DNA of 64,000 nt, taken from the NCBI GenBank assembly GCA_019096065.1, contig JAGUCH010000003.1, forward strand, positions 8,370,001 to 8,434,000, written 5' to 3'. Each line of letters opens with the position of its first letter. Position 1 is the stretch's first letter. A program made the translations under genes and the position numbers. Origin of the DNA: Paracyclopina nana. Its lineage: Eukaryota; Arthropoda; Copepoda; Cyclopoida; Cyclopettidae. Below the pieces are notes generated by a model, which was given only the letters and a program-made list of their open reading frames with translations, was not told where the DNA came from and searched no databases. This document shows positions 12,701-23,318 of the stretch, piece after piece.

Positions 12701-15052
12701 GGTATAATAATACACCATTTAACTAATATCTGTAATGTATGCGCATACATTTGGGCGAACTTTCTTCTTGGGTGGTGGAATCAATCAAATATGTACGTCA
12801 TCAACACCACATTGAGCTGCTACCTCATTAAATTCTGTTATGCCGACGAATACTTTGAAAACTTTGAAGGCTTTTCTTTGAATTCGAAAGCTGATTCGTC
12901 GAGATTTTCCCCTTTTGTGCAGTAAAAGGGTCCCATGGGAATCAAATATTGACACCTGGTTGCTTGATTGTGCATTTTATTTGGTGGCTTCTCGTGAAAA
13001 ATTATTGGACTCTCACCCGAGGATTTCCCCCTTCTGCTTAATCCAACTAGGGCAACACTTTCCATCACCAAATACTTTGACAATGCTTCACAATTTGCCC
13101 TCCTTTCACGAGTAAACCATACTCAATCACTCTTGAGAAGAACACTGGCTTTTCAGATACCTCCACATTTTTGTAGAGTAAATCCTGCGGTGCACCGCAG
13201 CTGGAAGGAGGCTTTTTAGGCAATTACCCCTCAAAGTGAGGGGGAAATTATCCACTATGTATGAGATGATCAAGCTGGATGAAAAAAAGCTAGGGGGATG
13301 AAGTTAGAAAGTTATGTGAAAGCAGTTTGCCTTACTTTCGTGGTGGACCCACTTTTATCCCTTTTCCTATTTTGGAGAGCCCCCAAATACTTGTCGTGCG
13401 CAATGGTTGACCCATCTCTCCTTGGTTTGTTCTTGATTGGATCACATTTTGAAGAGCTGCAAATTTTTTTCAGACCGAGGTTGTGGTTCCTAGAGCCTTG
13501 GGGGATGGCAGTATTATTGGCACCACTGTCCTTCAACCTCAGCAGCAGCAAAATGCAGCCTCCATGATGATGGCAAGAAAAGGCATTTTGAAGCGGAGCA
13601 ACCAAAAAGATGCCGCTGCTGCAGCAAACAGTTGGGATTACGAGCTTTCGCCAAGTCCTCCACGTGGTGCTGTGGACATGACAGATGCATCAACAGCCTC
13701 AATGCAGCCTCAAATGGAGCCTGACATTGTGCCTCCACCTCCACCTTTGCCCATGAGCCTGCCACCTCCACCTGGTGCACCTATCTCCGGTAACAGACAC
13801 TGCTTCAATTCACAGTTCACTATCTAAATTGTAGTCCTACCTCTTAGTAAAAAATGCCATATTCAGCACTCACTTCTAAATAACTTAAAACCCTTATTTG
13901 GTATGTAATACAGAAAGTAATTGCTTTTTTAGCAGTAACAACTTCATAAAGAGAGGTATTTTGCGTGTTTTTGAATTGATGATGTGAGTGAGCCTCGCTG
14001 GATATTTAGTTGTGGAAATTCTGCTGGCGCCAAAAAGAGCTCTCGAGACTTTGTACTTCTGACTCGGTAGCGAAATTAATCCCTGTCTGGCTTCCGCATT
14101 GCAAGTCATAAATTACGGGATTTTAGCGCCATGCACTGCTACTATATGTTAAAAGGGGCTCTCTAGAACCTTTAAAAAAAGGATTTGCATGCTTCTCAAA
14201 TATTATTTTTTTCAAGTGGGTGTCTCTTTTTTTCTTACAATACAGATGACTGTGAGCTGTGTCTGACCTCAAGTGTGTCAACTCCCCCTGTCGTTGCTCT
14301 GGAAGCACCCGCAGGATTTTCGCCAGGAAATTCGAATTCCGCTTCAGGAATGAGGCTGCAGCCATTAATGAAGCCTCAGCTGACATTCCATGGGACCTCC
14401 AGGACTTTACCGGTTAATACTCTACCAAATTACTTTGAAAGCCGTTTCTATGCACACACAGACACACCAATTGTGCAGTTCCAGCAGACTTGCACAATAG
14501 CAGAAATTAAAACCCTTTTCTTATAAAATGAGCACTATCAAAGTTTCTGTGAGACCAAAAAAGCTGTTCAAGCTTTTGCAGTCTGATAATGGGCATGGCA
14601 ATAACTCATGTGTGTGTATATGTGCATTTATTTTTCTCATGTTGCATAAAGTAGCACATATAAGATTTATTTCAAATAGTTGGGCCTCTAGCTAGCTCTT
14701 GGCTGGATTTTGGGACATTAAAGAGGGATAGGGAAAAATAAAGTATAAAATGTCTTTTTTTACTTGCTTCCAGCGGAGAACTTCCCGCGAGGGTTTGCTC
14801 AACAACGAAGATACTACCACTGAACTGATGGAGACAATGGCAGAAGAAACCTCTTCCATGTTCTCTCGAGTCGGAGACGGAAGCTCGGATCCCCTGCTGC
14901 AAATTCCGTCTCAGCTCTCAGCTGTTTTGACGCTGAGACGCAACGGAAACGGCTCCTCGCCGAGCCGGCTAAATCGACAGCTGAAATCCTCGTCACCAGA
15001 CTCGAAAATAAGGACTCCTCTGCTCAAACGAAAACGTGAAAGTATCGTTTGA
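510..15052 (+). CDS. Sidestep-family Ig/FN3 transmembrane receptor, 5'-partial (gene 1)
   Basis: Coding join: 510-739, 3007-3117, 3658-3861, 4436-4590, 4658-4802, 7311-7441, 8697-8856, 9137-9433, 12026-12254, 12317-12701, 13474-13789, 14246-14412, 14774-15052. All junctions keep frame and give 935 codons plus a stop. Visible order: end of Ig1 with the family hallmark YRCRVDF and a following PTRN (residues 1-76), Ig2 (77-181), Ig3 (182-281), Ig4 (282-378), Ig5 (379-477), one FN3 (478-about 575), transmembrane helix (about 605-628), then a 300-residue cytoplasmic tail. Five Ig domains, one FN3 and a helix are the known Sidestep layout. In Drosophila these proteins are surface guidance cues bound by Beat receptors. 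The tail has polyproline runs (profilin/EVH1/SH3-type ligands), a GILK tetrapeptide, a CxxC followed by TPP, and ends in ESIV, a class I PDZ ligand. Which Side paralogue this is cannot be told. Confidence 0.9.
740..3006 (+). other. Intron, gene 1
   Basis: Phase-1 intron with donor GTAACG and acceptor TTTTCAG. It contains a COE-type site at 794-803 and short CAG/CTG runs near 2380 and 2720. No further exon is seen. Confidence 0.8.
794..803. promoter_or_regulatory. COE/EBF-type site TCCCAAGGGA
   Basis: Exact match to the palindromic consensus TCCCNNGGGA, 54 bases after the Ig1 exon. Read on the minus strand it is CTCCCTTGGGACC, the same form as most of the other sites. Occupancy is inferred. 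Confidence 0.5.
3007..3117 (+). CDS. Gene 1 exon: first half of Ig2
   Basis: Starts VPPDPLVIFDETG and includes the B-strand cysteine in HLVCDAFGG. Phase 1 at both ends, which fits its neighbours. Confidence 0.9.
3118..3657 (+). other. Intron, gene 1 (inside Ig2)
   Basis: Donor GTAAGA, acceptor ATCATAG. It splits a Gly codon (GG|NPLPKVTW). Nothing else is recognised in it. Confidence 0.8.
3658..3861 (+). CDS. Gene 1 exon: second half of Ig2
   Basis: Encodes GNPLPKVTWSQ (core Trp) and LTCEAENTN (F-strand Cys), ending VNVDMN. Donor GTAAGT at 3862. Confidence 0.9.
3862..4435 (+). other. Intron, gene 1
   Basis: Phase-1 intron between Ig2 and Ig3. The acceptor is TTTGCAG at 4429-4435. No other feature is seen. 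Confidence 0.8.
4436..4590 (+). CDS. Gene 1 exon: first part of Ig3
   Basis: Encodes APVTVNIVNKVDQL, the B-strand EIVCRSTGSRPP and the C-strand ITWYLGG. Ends in phase 0 before GTGAGT. Confidence 0.9.
4658..4802 (+). CDS. Gene 1 exon: second part of Ig3
   Basis: Encodes SFRPKMEHIGKTLVCKATNP, with the F-strand cysteine. It is preceded by a short 67-bp intron with an A-rich acceptor. Confidence 0.88.
4803..7310 (+). other. Intron, gene 1
   Basis: Phase-1 intron of 2.5 kb. It holds a GA dinucleotide run at about 4903-4921 and a COE-type site at 6250-6259. No exon-like ORF is seen. Confidence 0.8.
6250..6259. promoter_or_regulatory. COE/EBF-type site TCCCTTGGGA
   Basis: Exact TCCCNNGGGA in the context AACTCCCTTGGGACCT, within the intron between Ig3 and Ig4. 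Confidence 0.5.
7311..7441 (+). CDS. Gene 1 exon: first part of Ig4
   Basis: Encodes APRVDLALGKSI, YFDCLVDASPKPNKI and LWFQD. The acceptor TTTTTTACAG is strong. Ends in phase 0. Confidence 0.9.
7442..8696 (+). other. Intron, gene 1 (inside Ig4)
   Basis: Phase-0 intron with a COE-type site at 8162-8171. Nothing else is recognised. Confidence 0.8.
8162..8171. promoter_or_regulatory. COE/EBF-type site TCCCTTGGGA
   Basis: Exact TCCCNNGGGA in the context CGAGTCCCTTGGGAGCTT, inside the Ig4 intron. Confidence 0.5.
8697..8856 (+). CDS. Gene 1 exon: second part of Ig4
   Basis: Encodes SLVLQGIDRTRSGQYTCQAS, then SNAVGSGQSQ, a canonical Ig F-G region. Donor GTAAGT. Confidence 0.9.
9137..9433 (+). CDS. 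Gene 1 exon: Ig5
   Basis: A whole Ig domain in one exon: VPVCKSSEP, then VDVLCDVVANP, FQWAFNN and YGTLMCEAKNEVGRQKQPC. The extra Cys pair (PVCK, QPC) is typical of the fifth Ig of Sidestep proteins. Confidence 0.9.
9898..9907. promoter_or_regulatory. COE/EBF-type site TCCCATGGGA
   Basis: Exact, fully palindromic match TCCCATGGGA, 315 bases from the next site in the same intron. Confidence 0.45.
10213..10222. promoter_or_regulatory. COE/EBF-type site TCCCTTGGGA
   Basis: Exact match in the context TCTCCCTTGGGACTCC. Paired with the site at 9898. Confidence 0.5.
12026..12254 (+). CDS. Gene 1 exon: FN3 domain
   Basis: Starts VAPEPVANCTTIN and contains LSCKPGFDGGMEQFFEV and LSAGVSYIATVTPR, an FN3 domain with the Sidestep-type PGFDGG loop. 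Donor GTACAT at 12255 splits an Arg codon (phase 2). Confidence 0.9.
12317..12701 (+). CDS. Gene 1 exon: FN3 end, transmembrane helix, start of tail
   Basis: The FN3 G-strand (RNKKGPGQSI) is followed by an acidic Ala/Ser-rich stalk, a hydrophobic helix (LPVLVGGILAGAVLSLLVLA) and a basic stop-transfer ARR. Reading past the donor gives a Val codon and then TAA at 12705-12707, so retention would truncate the tail. Confidence 0.9.
12702..13473 (+). other. Intron, gene 1 (cytoplasmic region)
   Basis: Phase-0 intron that opens with an in-frame stop. It holds a COE-type site at 12931-12940 and a perfect 16-base palindrome at 13185-13200. Acceptor TTTTTTTCAG. Confidence 0.8.
12931..12940. promoter_or_regulatory. 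COE/EBF-type site TCCCATGGGA
   Basis: Exact palindromic match in the context GGGTCCCATGGGAATC, in the first cytoplasmic intron. Confidence 0.45.
13474..13789 (+). CDS. Gene 1 exon: proline-rich cytoplasmic segment
   Basis: Encodes TEVVVPRALGDG, a Gln run, RKGILKRS and two polyproline blocks (VPPPPPLP and LPPPPGAP). GILK (13582-13593) fits the SILK-type PP1 docking pattern. The polyproline could bind profilin, EVH1 or SH3 domains. These roles are inferred from short motifs. Confidence 0.8.
13790..14245 (+). other. Intron, gene 1
   Basis: Phase-1 intron with donor GTAACA and acceptor AATACAG. Nothing else is recognised. Confidence 0.75.
14246..14412 (+). CDS. Gene 1 exon: CxxC cytoplasmic segment
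   Basis: Encodes DDCELCLTSS then STPPVVALEAP. The CxxC followed by a Ser/Thr-Pro-Pro stretch recurs in gene 3. The donor GTTAAT at 14413 is weak, but it is the one that keeps frame with the next exon. Confidence 0.7.
14413..14773 (+). other. Intron, gene 1 (last)
   Basis: Phase-0 intron with a weak donor and a good acceptor (TTGCTTCCAG). Contains a short GT-rich stretch. No other feature. Confidence 0.65.
14774..15052 (+). CDS. Gene 1 last coding exon with PDZ-type C-terminus
   Basis: Encodes RRTSREGLLNNED, a Ser/Arg-rich segment and a basic end (LLKRKRESIV) before TGA at 15050-15052. The last residues S-I-V fit a class I PDZ ligand. Confidence 0.8.
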   Translation, partial: RRTSREGLLNNEDTTTELMETMAEETSSMFSRVGDGSSDPLLQIPSQLSAVLTLRRNGNGSSPSRLNRQLKSSSPDSKIRTPLLKRKRESIV

Positions 15053-15600
15053 AACATCGGTCAAAACGAGAAATGTCATTTATTAGGAGTTGTCACACGA
15101 AATTGCATCCTACTGCAACATCGACATTTGATCTTTATGTATTGTGAAACGTGATTCGAATGCTTAACCTGTTTCATGTGAGTCACACACACACACTCGG
15201 AGGACAGAAGACATTTGTTGAAACGAGCCACTAAGGGGCACCATTGTTGCAAAATGGCCACCTTGAACTGCTGCCATAGTGAGGATAAGGCAAAACGACC
15301 TGGCAAAATTTTTTGTCAGATATATATCACGATTATTCGACACCCACGTGGTGGTTTTGGATGGAGACACAGCCTCAATCCAATTTTGTTTGCTCTACTT
15401 TCCCTTCACTTTCCTCATATCCCTGGCAATTCATTTGACGTGAAGAAACTCCCTTACTACTGTCGTAGCAGCAGATGTGAGCAAGAAAAAGAAGAAAATT
15501 CATACTGATATCGCGGAAAGAAGGCCTTTTTTGCCCAATGTCATCTATTTATTGTGTCGACGACGAGGCAGAAAGGAAAAAATAAACTTCGAAGGAAATG
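15053..15600 (+). other. 3' UTR of gene 1
   Basis: Non-coding sequence from the stop to just past the AATAAA at 15581. It includes a CA repeat at about 15184-15196. Confidence 0.6.
15581..15586 (+). promoter_or_regulatory. Poly(A) signal AATAAA, gene 1
   Basis: Canonical hexamer about 530 bases after the stop codon, the best candidate for 3' end processing of gene 1. Confidence 0.6.
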
Positions 15601-18600
15601 AACCTGTCATTCCATCTCTTTAATTTTTGAGAAGAATGCGACTCGCGAGACTGGAATAATTATGAATATCTTGGTCTCCTAGGCTCTAAACGAAGGCCTC
15701 TTTTAAGAGCACTTTTAGGGGAAAGTTGCGAGATTGCCTTTTTAAATTGTTCCGCACTGCGCTCGGGATTAAAGTCCTTGTTTTCACTCAACCTCGAAGA
15801 AGAGCGGAAAAAGAAAGCACTTAGCATTGAGGTAATTTGAACAAGAAAGCAGCAAAATAGCTTCACAAAAGTTTAAAGTCAATTAAAACCTTGTTCAACA
15901 AAGAAGTTTGCAGTGATTGTGCATTGCACAACTGAGGCAAACTTTTCAAACTAGTTGAGGTTTTGTTTTAATTAGCAGCATAGCATAGCAGAAACAGACT
16001 GCACGAGCCGGCTTCAAAAGTATCAAAACTCTAACTATCCAGACGTGATGGAAAGCTCGGTAAAGTTCGCCCTTCTAATGGAATCTGAGGACCTTCTCCT
16101 GCCCAGGAAAGCCTCCTCAATCTTTTTGCCACTCTTTAAAAGTTACATGAACAATTTTGCCCCACTTTAAAGTTGAGGCTGGAAATTTCATGAATGTTTA
16201 TGCTGCGATTGTGAGCCATGCTTTTGAGGAGCTTCTGTGCATATAGCAAGCTCGCAAGAAGGCACTAAACCACTAAAGCTGTCCATTGAAGGCAGCTGTG
16301 GTTCCTCATCGCGATATATGACGCAGTCGCCATCTGGATTTATTGCTAAACGAGGACAAACTTTTAATTCAGTCAGAGATAATATTTTACGACGTCGTCA
16401 AAAAAGAAACGCGAGTCATTGTGTAGCAATTATAGCCTTGTTGTGGCTTATCATCTTACTACACATTAAAAAGAAAACACAAATATAACCAATGTTGTCT
16501 GCTACACGTTTATGACGTCTGCATTTACTTTTAACCATTATTTACCGATTTTATTATTATTCCAACGACCTCATTTTTCCGCGTTTTATGGTCCCATGAA
16601 AAATGACATCCTGGTTCTTGTTCAAAGAGCTGGCTTTCTTTTCTGCTCGACTAATCCTCACGTTTTTCCTTTATGCCACAATTTATTGCCCATTTGATCA
16701 TCTAATTTTTTTCCTTGCGAAAAGTCGACGAGAGTGGAGAAAAAGGCTGAATATCATAAAAATCCAAAGTGTCACAAAAGGAAAAATGGCCCTTGGCAAG
16801 TTTGTGCTTTGTGCCACGATGACCCTAAAACGATCATCATGAGCAATATGTCTCCTGAAGCAAACGACATTTTGATTCAAGGCCTCGTAAAATATGAAGG
16901 AAGGACCATCATCATCTATATTTCTTGGGGAGGGTGATTTTTTGCCCTTACTAGGGCAAATTCAATATTTGCCATCGGTCTGCAGCCATCAACTTGCACC
17001 ACTATAGTTTAGCTGTTGCAAAAATGCACTTTCAATATTGTAAGTCTAGTGACGCATGCTACATATGGGCAAAAAAGCTAATGAGTGTAGCTAGATGAGT
17101 TTTTGCAAAGTGTGTGTACATGCAGGCAAAAGAAGAGGCTTTCACCAACTTCAAGACTTGGGGTGAGAAGGAAGGCTTTCATTTTGAGGCAACCAAGGTG
17201 TCTTGGTGAAGAATAATAACTTCCATTTCCGCAAATGCCTCTAAGAGCAGCAGCAGTAGCAGCACCACCAAAAGCTTCAAAATGTGATAGTTGCTGTTGT
17301 TGTTGGTTTGAAATTTGGCCAGAAGCAAAACCTCGCACCTCCATTGTTGTGCATATACCCTATACAGTACCATCATGGAAATGGAAGGTGGAAAGTTTGC
17401 TGCCATTCTCAGTGAGATGAAGCAAAGATCTCATCGCAGAGAAATGTTGCTGCTGCAAAATTATAGACTTATTGCCCACATTCATAGCTATTCGCGAGGA
17501 CAGAATAATTGCTTTCACTCCCCAAAAAAATGATTGACGATCTTGGGAAAATCAACAAAATTCCCTCTCAAGTCGATCCTTATATCTACGCATATTATGA
17601 TGGCATGTTTGCTTTTCATCCAATTTCGTAAAACATCGTTCGGCAAATTCGCGACCTCAATTTTTAGTGCGGCCCAAGTTGACGCACGTCTTTACTACAA
17701 CGACTTGAAAGTTGATTTGTTGTGAAAGCCACTGCTACTCTTATTTGCTCAATTCCTTGTGTAGTACTACTTTGAAGTTGCAGCCATGGCAGTCAACATA
17801 TCCCCTTTTGGTGCTGAGCATCAATCGGGCCATTTGATCTTTGGTAGACACAAAAGCCTTTCTCTCCTTGGCAAATGCATTGATGTCAACCTCGCCTTAG
17901 TACAGCAGAGCAGAAGAATAAAAAACTTTTGGCCCGAAAACAAATGAACATGTAACTTTCCAATCCTTGTCAGAAACTTGTTTTCCAATAGTATTACTAG
18001 CGCAATACGTCTCACTTGTTGTTGGGCTTTTATGGCCGCATGGGTGTATATAGTATAGAAGTATGTGTACTGCTCTGCTGCGGTCGATTTCCCATAAAAA
18101 ACATGCTCTCGTTCAGTACCATATTTGGAGTGCATCATGTAAATAAAAGTGCAGCCATTTGTTTTTTGCTGTTTTAAAACCAAGGGAGTAAAACTGCAGT
18201 GAGCTCAAAGGGGAGCTACATTTGCAACTTTTCGTAGCTTTTTTTCCTGCTGTTGTATAGAATATGGTATTCCGAAAAAGTTGTGCGCCTTAATTTCGAG
18301 CCCAATAGACAACAAGGTTATAGTGCCATCTGGATAAAGTACCATCAACAACTTTCCAACTAACACTTTCTGTACTAGTACTACACATGTATGTAGTAGA
18401 GCTGCGCACATATTGACTTAGTTGGTTGGCAAGACATGGATGACACAGTGTAGTAAACTTTTCGAAAATGAGCCTAACGCTCTCGTGAGCTCATTTGAAT
18501 ACATTTCGGCAAATTATGCCATCATACCGGCTTTGTGAGCAACTTTTTAAAGTGTCCTTCATTATGTAGTGAGCCACAGTGTGGCCACCTAGCTTGCATC

Positions 18601-21600
18601 CAGTTTGGAAGGCTAGAAATGAACTTCCTGACGTTCTCTCTTATATCGTGCGTAGTATTGAGGTTAGATCCTGTGCCAGGGAAATAAACACGCGCATTTG
18701 CCTGGTGGTGCTAATTTTTAACCACACTGTATAAGCATAATCTCCTAATGATCGTTAGCATGGCAAAATCATGTGCATATAATGAATAACTGCATACAAC
18801 TCCACTTTTTCGTATTTGTTGGTTCATCAAGCATTTGTGTGTGTGTGTGTTCAGGTCCATCATTATGTAGCCTGAAGCTGGGATACTATACACATTTATG
18901 TTGTAGTAGCTTGCAGACTTGACCAACTCTCATAGGAGCATTATTATATGCATGATGAAGCTCCAAGCCAGCTCCAACTTTTAAACCAACAATTATGCAT
19001 TTACTTTGCAAGAGCATCATCATCAGAGTCGACTTGGTAAATAAGCCTGCGCTGCTACAAGAGCTTATTATACATAATGTAAGCTAGCTGGGATATACAC
19101 ATAGCATTCGGGATTGCAAGAGCAAGTACTACAAAATTAGTGAGATGCCCATATATGCCTCATATAAGCGTGTAGAGCGTAGTTTATCATTACCCTCAAT
19201 AATAAACCAATATAGTAGTATTTTAAAAGGAAAGCCTCGAGTGCTTACTGTTTGTGTGTGGGCCAAAGAAATTAATTCTTGGCTTTGACGCACTTTTCCC
19301 GAACCACTATTAATCGATCGTGACTTAAGTACACTGAGGCGTACTATGTACTTTTCTGCATAAGGAAATTGGACTGAAAGCACTACTGCCTTGTTCTATC
19401 ATTCGGGCTGTAATCCAAGCTGAGATGAAAGGCCAAAGCTGTTGGTCTTATGCTGAATACAATTTTCAAGTAGCAAGTACTATAGAAGCTACGGAAAACT
19501 AGGAAGAGCACAGAAATCCCTTGAACTTGAAAGTCAATTCGAGCAGGAGCTGAAAGCTTCTCTTTTATACACATGGCAAAGGCCTTTGGTAATGTGAAAG
19601 GATTGAGAGATAGAATAACAATATTCTACGTATCGTGATACAGCCACAAAAACCTTGTATCCATACGACTTTAGGGCTTCTCATGCAAAAAAGCTTGAAA
19701 GAATCGCTTTCTTCATTACTTACCTCACATATTTCCTCCTACGCGGCAGCTAGCCCATGAAAGCCATTCTGTCTATTTTTAATGCAGTAGCAGCAGCTTA
19801 GGATTATCCTCGGCATTTGGGTAATTAAATTTACAGCACTAATTTTCTAGTCCAGCAAGCATCTAGAGAAGAAGCCGCAGAAACAGCCCGAGCAGGCCCA
19901 CTATTTCCTATTTACAGAGGTACATTTCAAAGCAGCCATTCTATAGTTCACATGCGTAGGTAATTACATGCTTTTGCTGGAGAGGCATTATTCATGCTTC
20001 ATAATAGTGCCAGCAGCAGCAGCACCGAATTGGATTGATGGGCCCCCATTAAAACAGTAGGAGTAGCTGGGCTGGCACAATCGATTCAGGACATCAAATA
20101 ATATGAGCAGAGTGGGGCAAATAAAGGACAAACGTGAGCCAGTTGATCATGAGGCTGCTGCTATGTATGGTGGTGCAGCCGCCGGTTTGGAGTAAGAGCT
20201 CCAGCCTCGCGGAGGCCGCCAACGCGCTCAAAGGAAATGAGCTGAGGAAGTGGACGCGCGCTCGCGGAGCCGTTGAAGTCAAAATGTGAAAGCATCAGTT
20301 GTGTGTGCGTGCTTTCGGAAAAGGGAACAACTACTGGTGCCAGCAAAGTGTGTTATTAATTCCGCCCCTTTATGGAATGGTATTAACGCTTTCGGCTCCG
20401 ATTTCTAATGCAAGAGGTAAGATGATATTACATTTGGCAGAATCGATTTCCTCCTCACTTTACTCAACTTGGTTTATATGTTATGCGCTGATAAAACTAT
20501 TTCTTATTTTGTCCTTTTTCCCATATTCAGTAGTTGCTAGCTTTCTGAAAACTTGGAAATAATTAGGATTTTCCAGGCTTTCCAGATTTTTTTTTCAAAA
20601 AGGTTCAATGATTGCAGGAAAATTCATTGTAGGCTCAATGAGGCCTTGACGGCTGAAAGTGCGGCTATTCATTTTTTTAAATGAGACTTTTTGTCGCAGC
20701 AGCCAAGCTAGGTATTGGAGCCAGATATCTGCTTTGTACCAGGTTTTTGGTTACCTCCTTCAAAAGCCTTTTCACGTACGTACAGCCACCATGTTCTTCC
20801 TGGCTCAAAACGAAGTTGGTCAGAAAGGCAAACAAATTGAAAATCCATAAGAAGATTTTGAGGGAGTGCTCTACTGCATTAAAAAGGCCCCTTTTACCAA
20901 TTTTCCATGGGAAAATTTGAAGCTTGCGCACAGTGTACTCCGAAGTAGAAGGTGTCATAAATTCCACTTTCCTAGCTCTCACTAGCTGAAAGCTCTGCTC
21001 AAGCTCAATTTTGCACACGAGTTTAATTATCTTTTGCATGCTGGAATTTTTTTTGCGCTGCTGGATTAAGCAATTTTTCAGCCAACTTCGAATCATGCCT
21101 AGTGCATAATTAAATAGCCTTCTCTTCCTCCTGTCTACATAGAGTTGCAACATTTCAATTTGAGAATTAAAAATGGAACTTTTTAATCACAGAGTTGGAA
21201 AGGAAAAAGTTTGCGCGAACAAAAGTCCCCTTGGGAGTGATTAGAAAGCTAGACAGCAAAAGAGAACGGCATGCAAATTCTGGATGATCAATCAAAGCGA
21301 TTCTCAGGCCATTTTTTCGTATATAATTCCAGAAAAATTAACTCTTTAGATCCGCCAAAAGCAAGGTAGCATACACGTTGGTTGGCTGTAGCAAAGTTCG
21401 TTTTGCAATTGTGAACTGGTTGTAGCAAAAGTTGGTTGTGCCTTAACGAGAAAAGTTAGTTTCCTAGGTGGTCTTGCATTACGAATGAAAGGTGACCTGA
21501 AGTGTTCAAAATTTTCCCACGATTCTCCTCGCAACTTCACCTAATGATGCTTAGCTGTACTTCTCATTTAGTCAACATTATAGTCTACCTTTGGGTTTTT

Positions 21601-22650
21601 TGCTGTGGCTTAACAGTCACAAGGATGTACATGCTGTACTTATCATTAGGATGAGAGGATTTTCATTCTCCTTGATAGATGAACATCGCATTAAGACTCA
21701 GCATAATTTTGGCATTTGCCTTTTTCACGGTGTACTTACCATTATGTTAATATGCCACAAGTAGTACATTTCATGCGAGAATATGTGAAAGTACTGCTAC
21801 CACTCGTGATATATCGTAACAAATGAGAATGACCTTCATTTTTAATCTTGGTGGTCATACGCACGCAACTCGATGTAAAAAAGGCTGTAAAGTTGGTCAC
21901 AATGTTGGCAGAGAAGCAGTAATTCGATGTGGCATATTTTTCAGTATGAGTGCGTGGCTTGGCAATGAATTAGCAAAAGCAAGCTGGCTCCATTTTTACT
22001 TCTGTGAGTGCTATACTACTTGCTATTAATTCTGGCACATAAGCATAAAAGCTAATAGTAATTGCGCAACGATAATAAAGCCAGCAGTAGCATAGAAGCG
22101 GCAGCTGAAATGCATATTTGAGCTAATTGCTAGTTTAGTTGCTTTTGACCATAAGCCAAAAGAATATTGCATTCTTTGGCACGTACTGCAGGGGAAAAAA
22201 TGACGCAGCTTGAAAAAAGGACTTTTTGGATACATATTGATTATGCAAGGAGATCGTTTAGATGTGTGTCAAAAACGAGATGAATTGAACGTCGAAAAAG
22301 TTACTGATTCCAGTTTGCCACTTTTGTAGAGAAAAAGCTAGTATATTTGGGAAGAAAGATATGGCAGCTAGTAGAAGAAGAAAAAGCTTTCTCTCGGCCA
22401 TCATGTAAGCTTCAGGAAAAGTTCCTTTTAAACGGTTTCCCCTAATAGAAAATGGGCAAGCCTGGCGAAATGTGATGGCTTTAATGAAAACTGTTTCTCC
22501 TCGTCGGTAGCCCACAAAAAGTCTAGCCTGAGAAAATTGGAGGAAACAGGAACTTTTCTCGTAGTGTAGCAGTCGCATAGTGATGTAAGTTTTTACGACC
22601 TTTTGTTCTTTAAGTGAAATAAATTTCCCGTCACACCACGTTATTTTCCG
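15601..22650. other. Intergenic region between genes 1 and 2
   Basis: AT-rich, with no coding exon recognised on either strand. It has a GT repeat near 18837-18850 and a short CpG-richer patch near 20170-20350 with an initiator-like TCAGTT that could be a distal promoter. Open frames here are short and family-less. Confidence 0.6.
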
Positions 22651-22659
22651 ACTCTTCTT

Positions 22660-22997
22660 CTTCCAGCAGATTGTGGAAAATCCGCCAAAACCTAGCTGCT
22701 GAGGAATCCAATCTTTGACACCTCGCTCGAATTGGACAGGCTAATCCGATCTCTCAGCAAGAGCAGCAAGCAGCTGCTGTTTTCCGTTGTTGTTGTGCAT
22801 TCAGTGCTGTAAAATGAAGCCCGATTCTGCGAAGGCCGAAATTCTCCCGCCCCGTTGACGGAACAACGCGTGAGGTGCATTGGAAATGAACTTCGTCAGG
22901 TCCTTGATGGGCCCTGGATTACATTTTGAAATGCCAGCGACGACGACGATGAAGAGATATTATGATTATGCCACCAACTTTTCATCTCTGAGCTGAG
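22660..22997 (+). promoter_or_regulatory. Candidate promoter and 5' UTR exon of gene 2
   Basis: A more GC-rich stretch with an arthropod-like initiator (ATTCAGT near 22799) ends in a donor-like AG|GTATGA at 22998. A matching acceptor TTTTTTCAG ends at 23103, just before the signal-peptide exon. This gives a plausible 106-bp 5' UTR intron. The start site is not proven. Confidence 0.3.
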
Positions 22998-23103
22998 GTA
23001 TGAAACTGAATTGCAAATATGCTCGTCAAAACCAGGTTAAACAAGGTTTTCTTGGTTTAGAAAGCTCTCGGTGCAGGCATGATTTTATAGGCTATTTTTT
23101 CAG

Positions 23104-23318
23104 GATCTGGAGGCAGCTGAAGGAATTCCAAGTGAAAAGTGCACCACGTCAAGTGAAGAGAAGACAGGAAAGACAATTTATGAAGATTATGACTATTACG
23201 TCTTTGAAGCAGTTGCTGCTGGTCCTCAGCCTTTTTGAGGCCGTTTTCGCCAAGGCCTCATCATTCCACCAGCAGCAGCAGCAGCAGCTACGAGATTTTT
23301 CTTCTCCTCTGAAGTCAG
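23104..23318 (+). CDS. Gene 2 exon: 5' UTR end and signal peptide
   Basis: The coding part starts at ATG 23180. LKQLLLVLSLFEAVFA is a clear signal peptide (cleavage near residue 24), followed by six Gln codons (CAG repeat). The exon ends TCA G at 23318 and the intron begins with GCAAGT, so this is a GC donor. Phase 1 matches the next exon. Confidence 0.75.

Noticed and set aside
13185..13200. Perfect 16-base palindrome CTGCGGTGCACCGCAG.
   Set aside because: About one such palindrome is expected by chance in 64 kb. It has no partner or known binding-site match.
21227..21236. CCCCTTGGGA upstream of gene 2, and near-matches at 14388, 20885 and 30680.
   Set aside because: Each differs from TCCCNNGGGA by one base; near-matches of this kind are expected by chance and were not counted.
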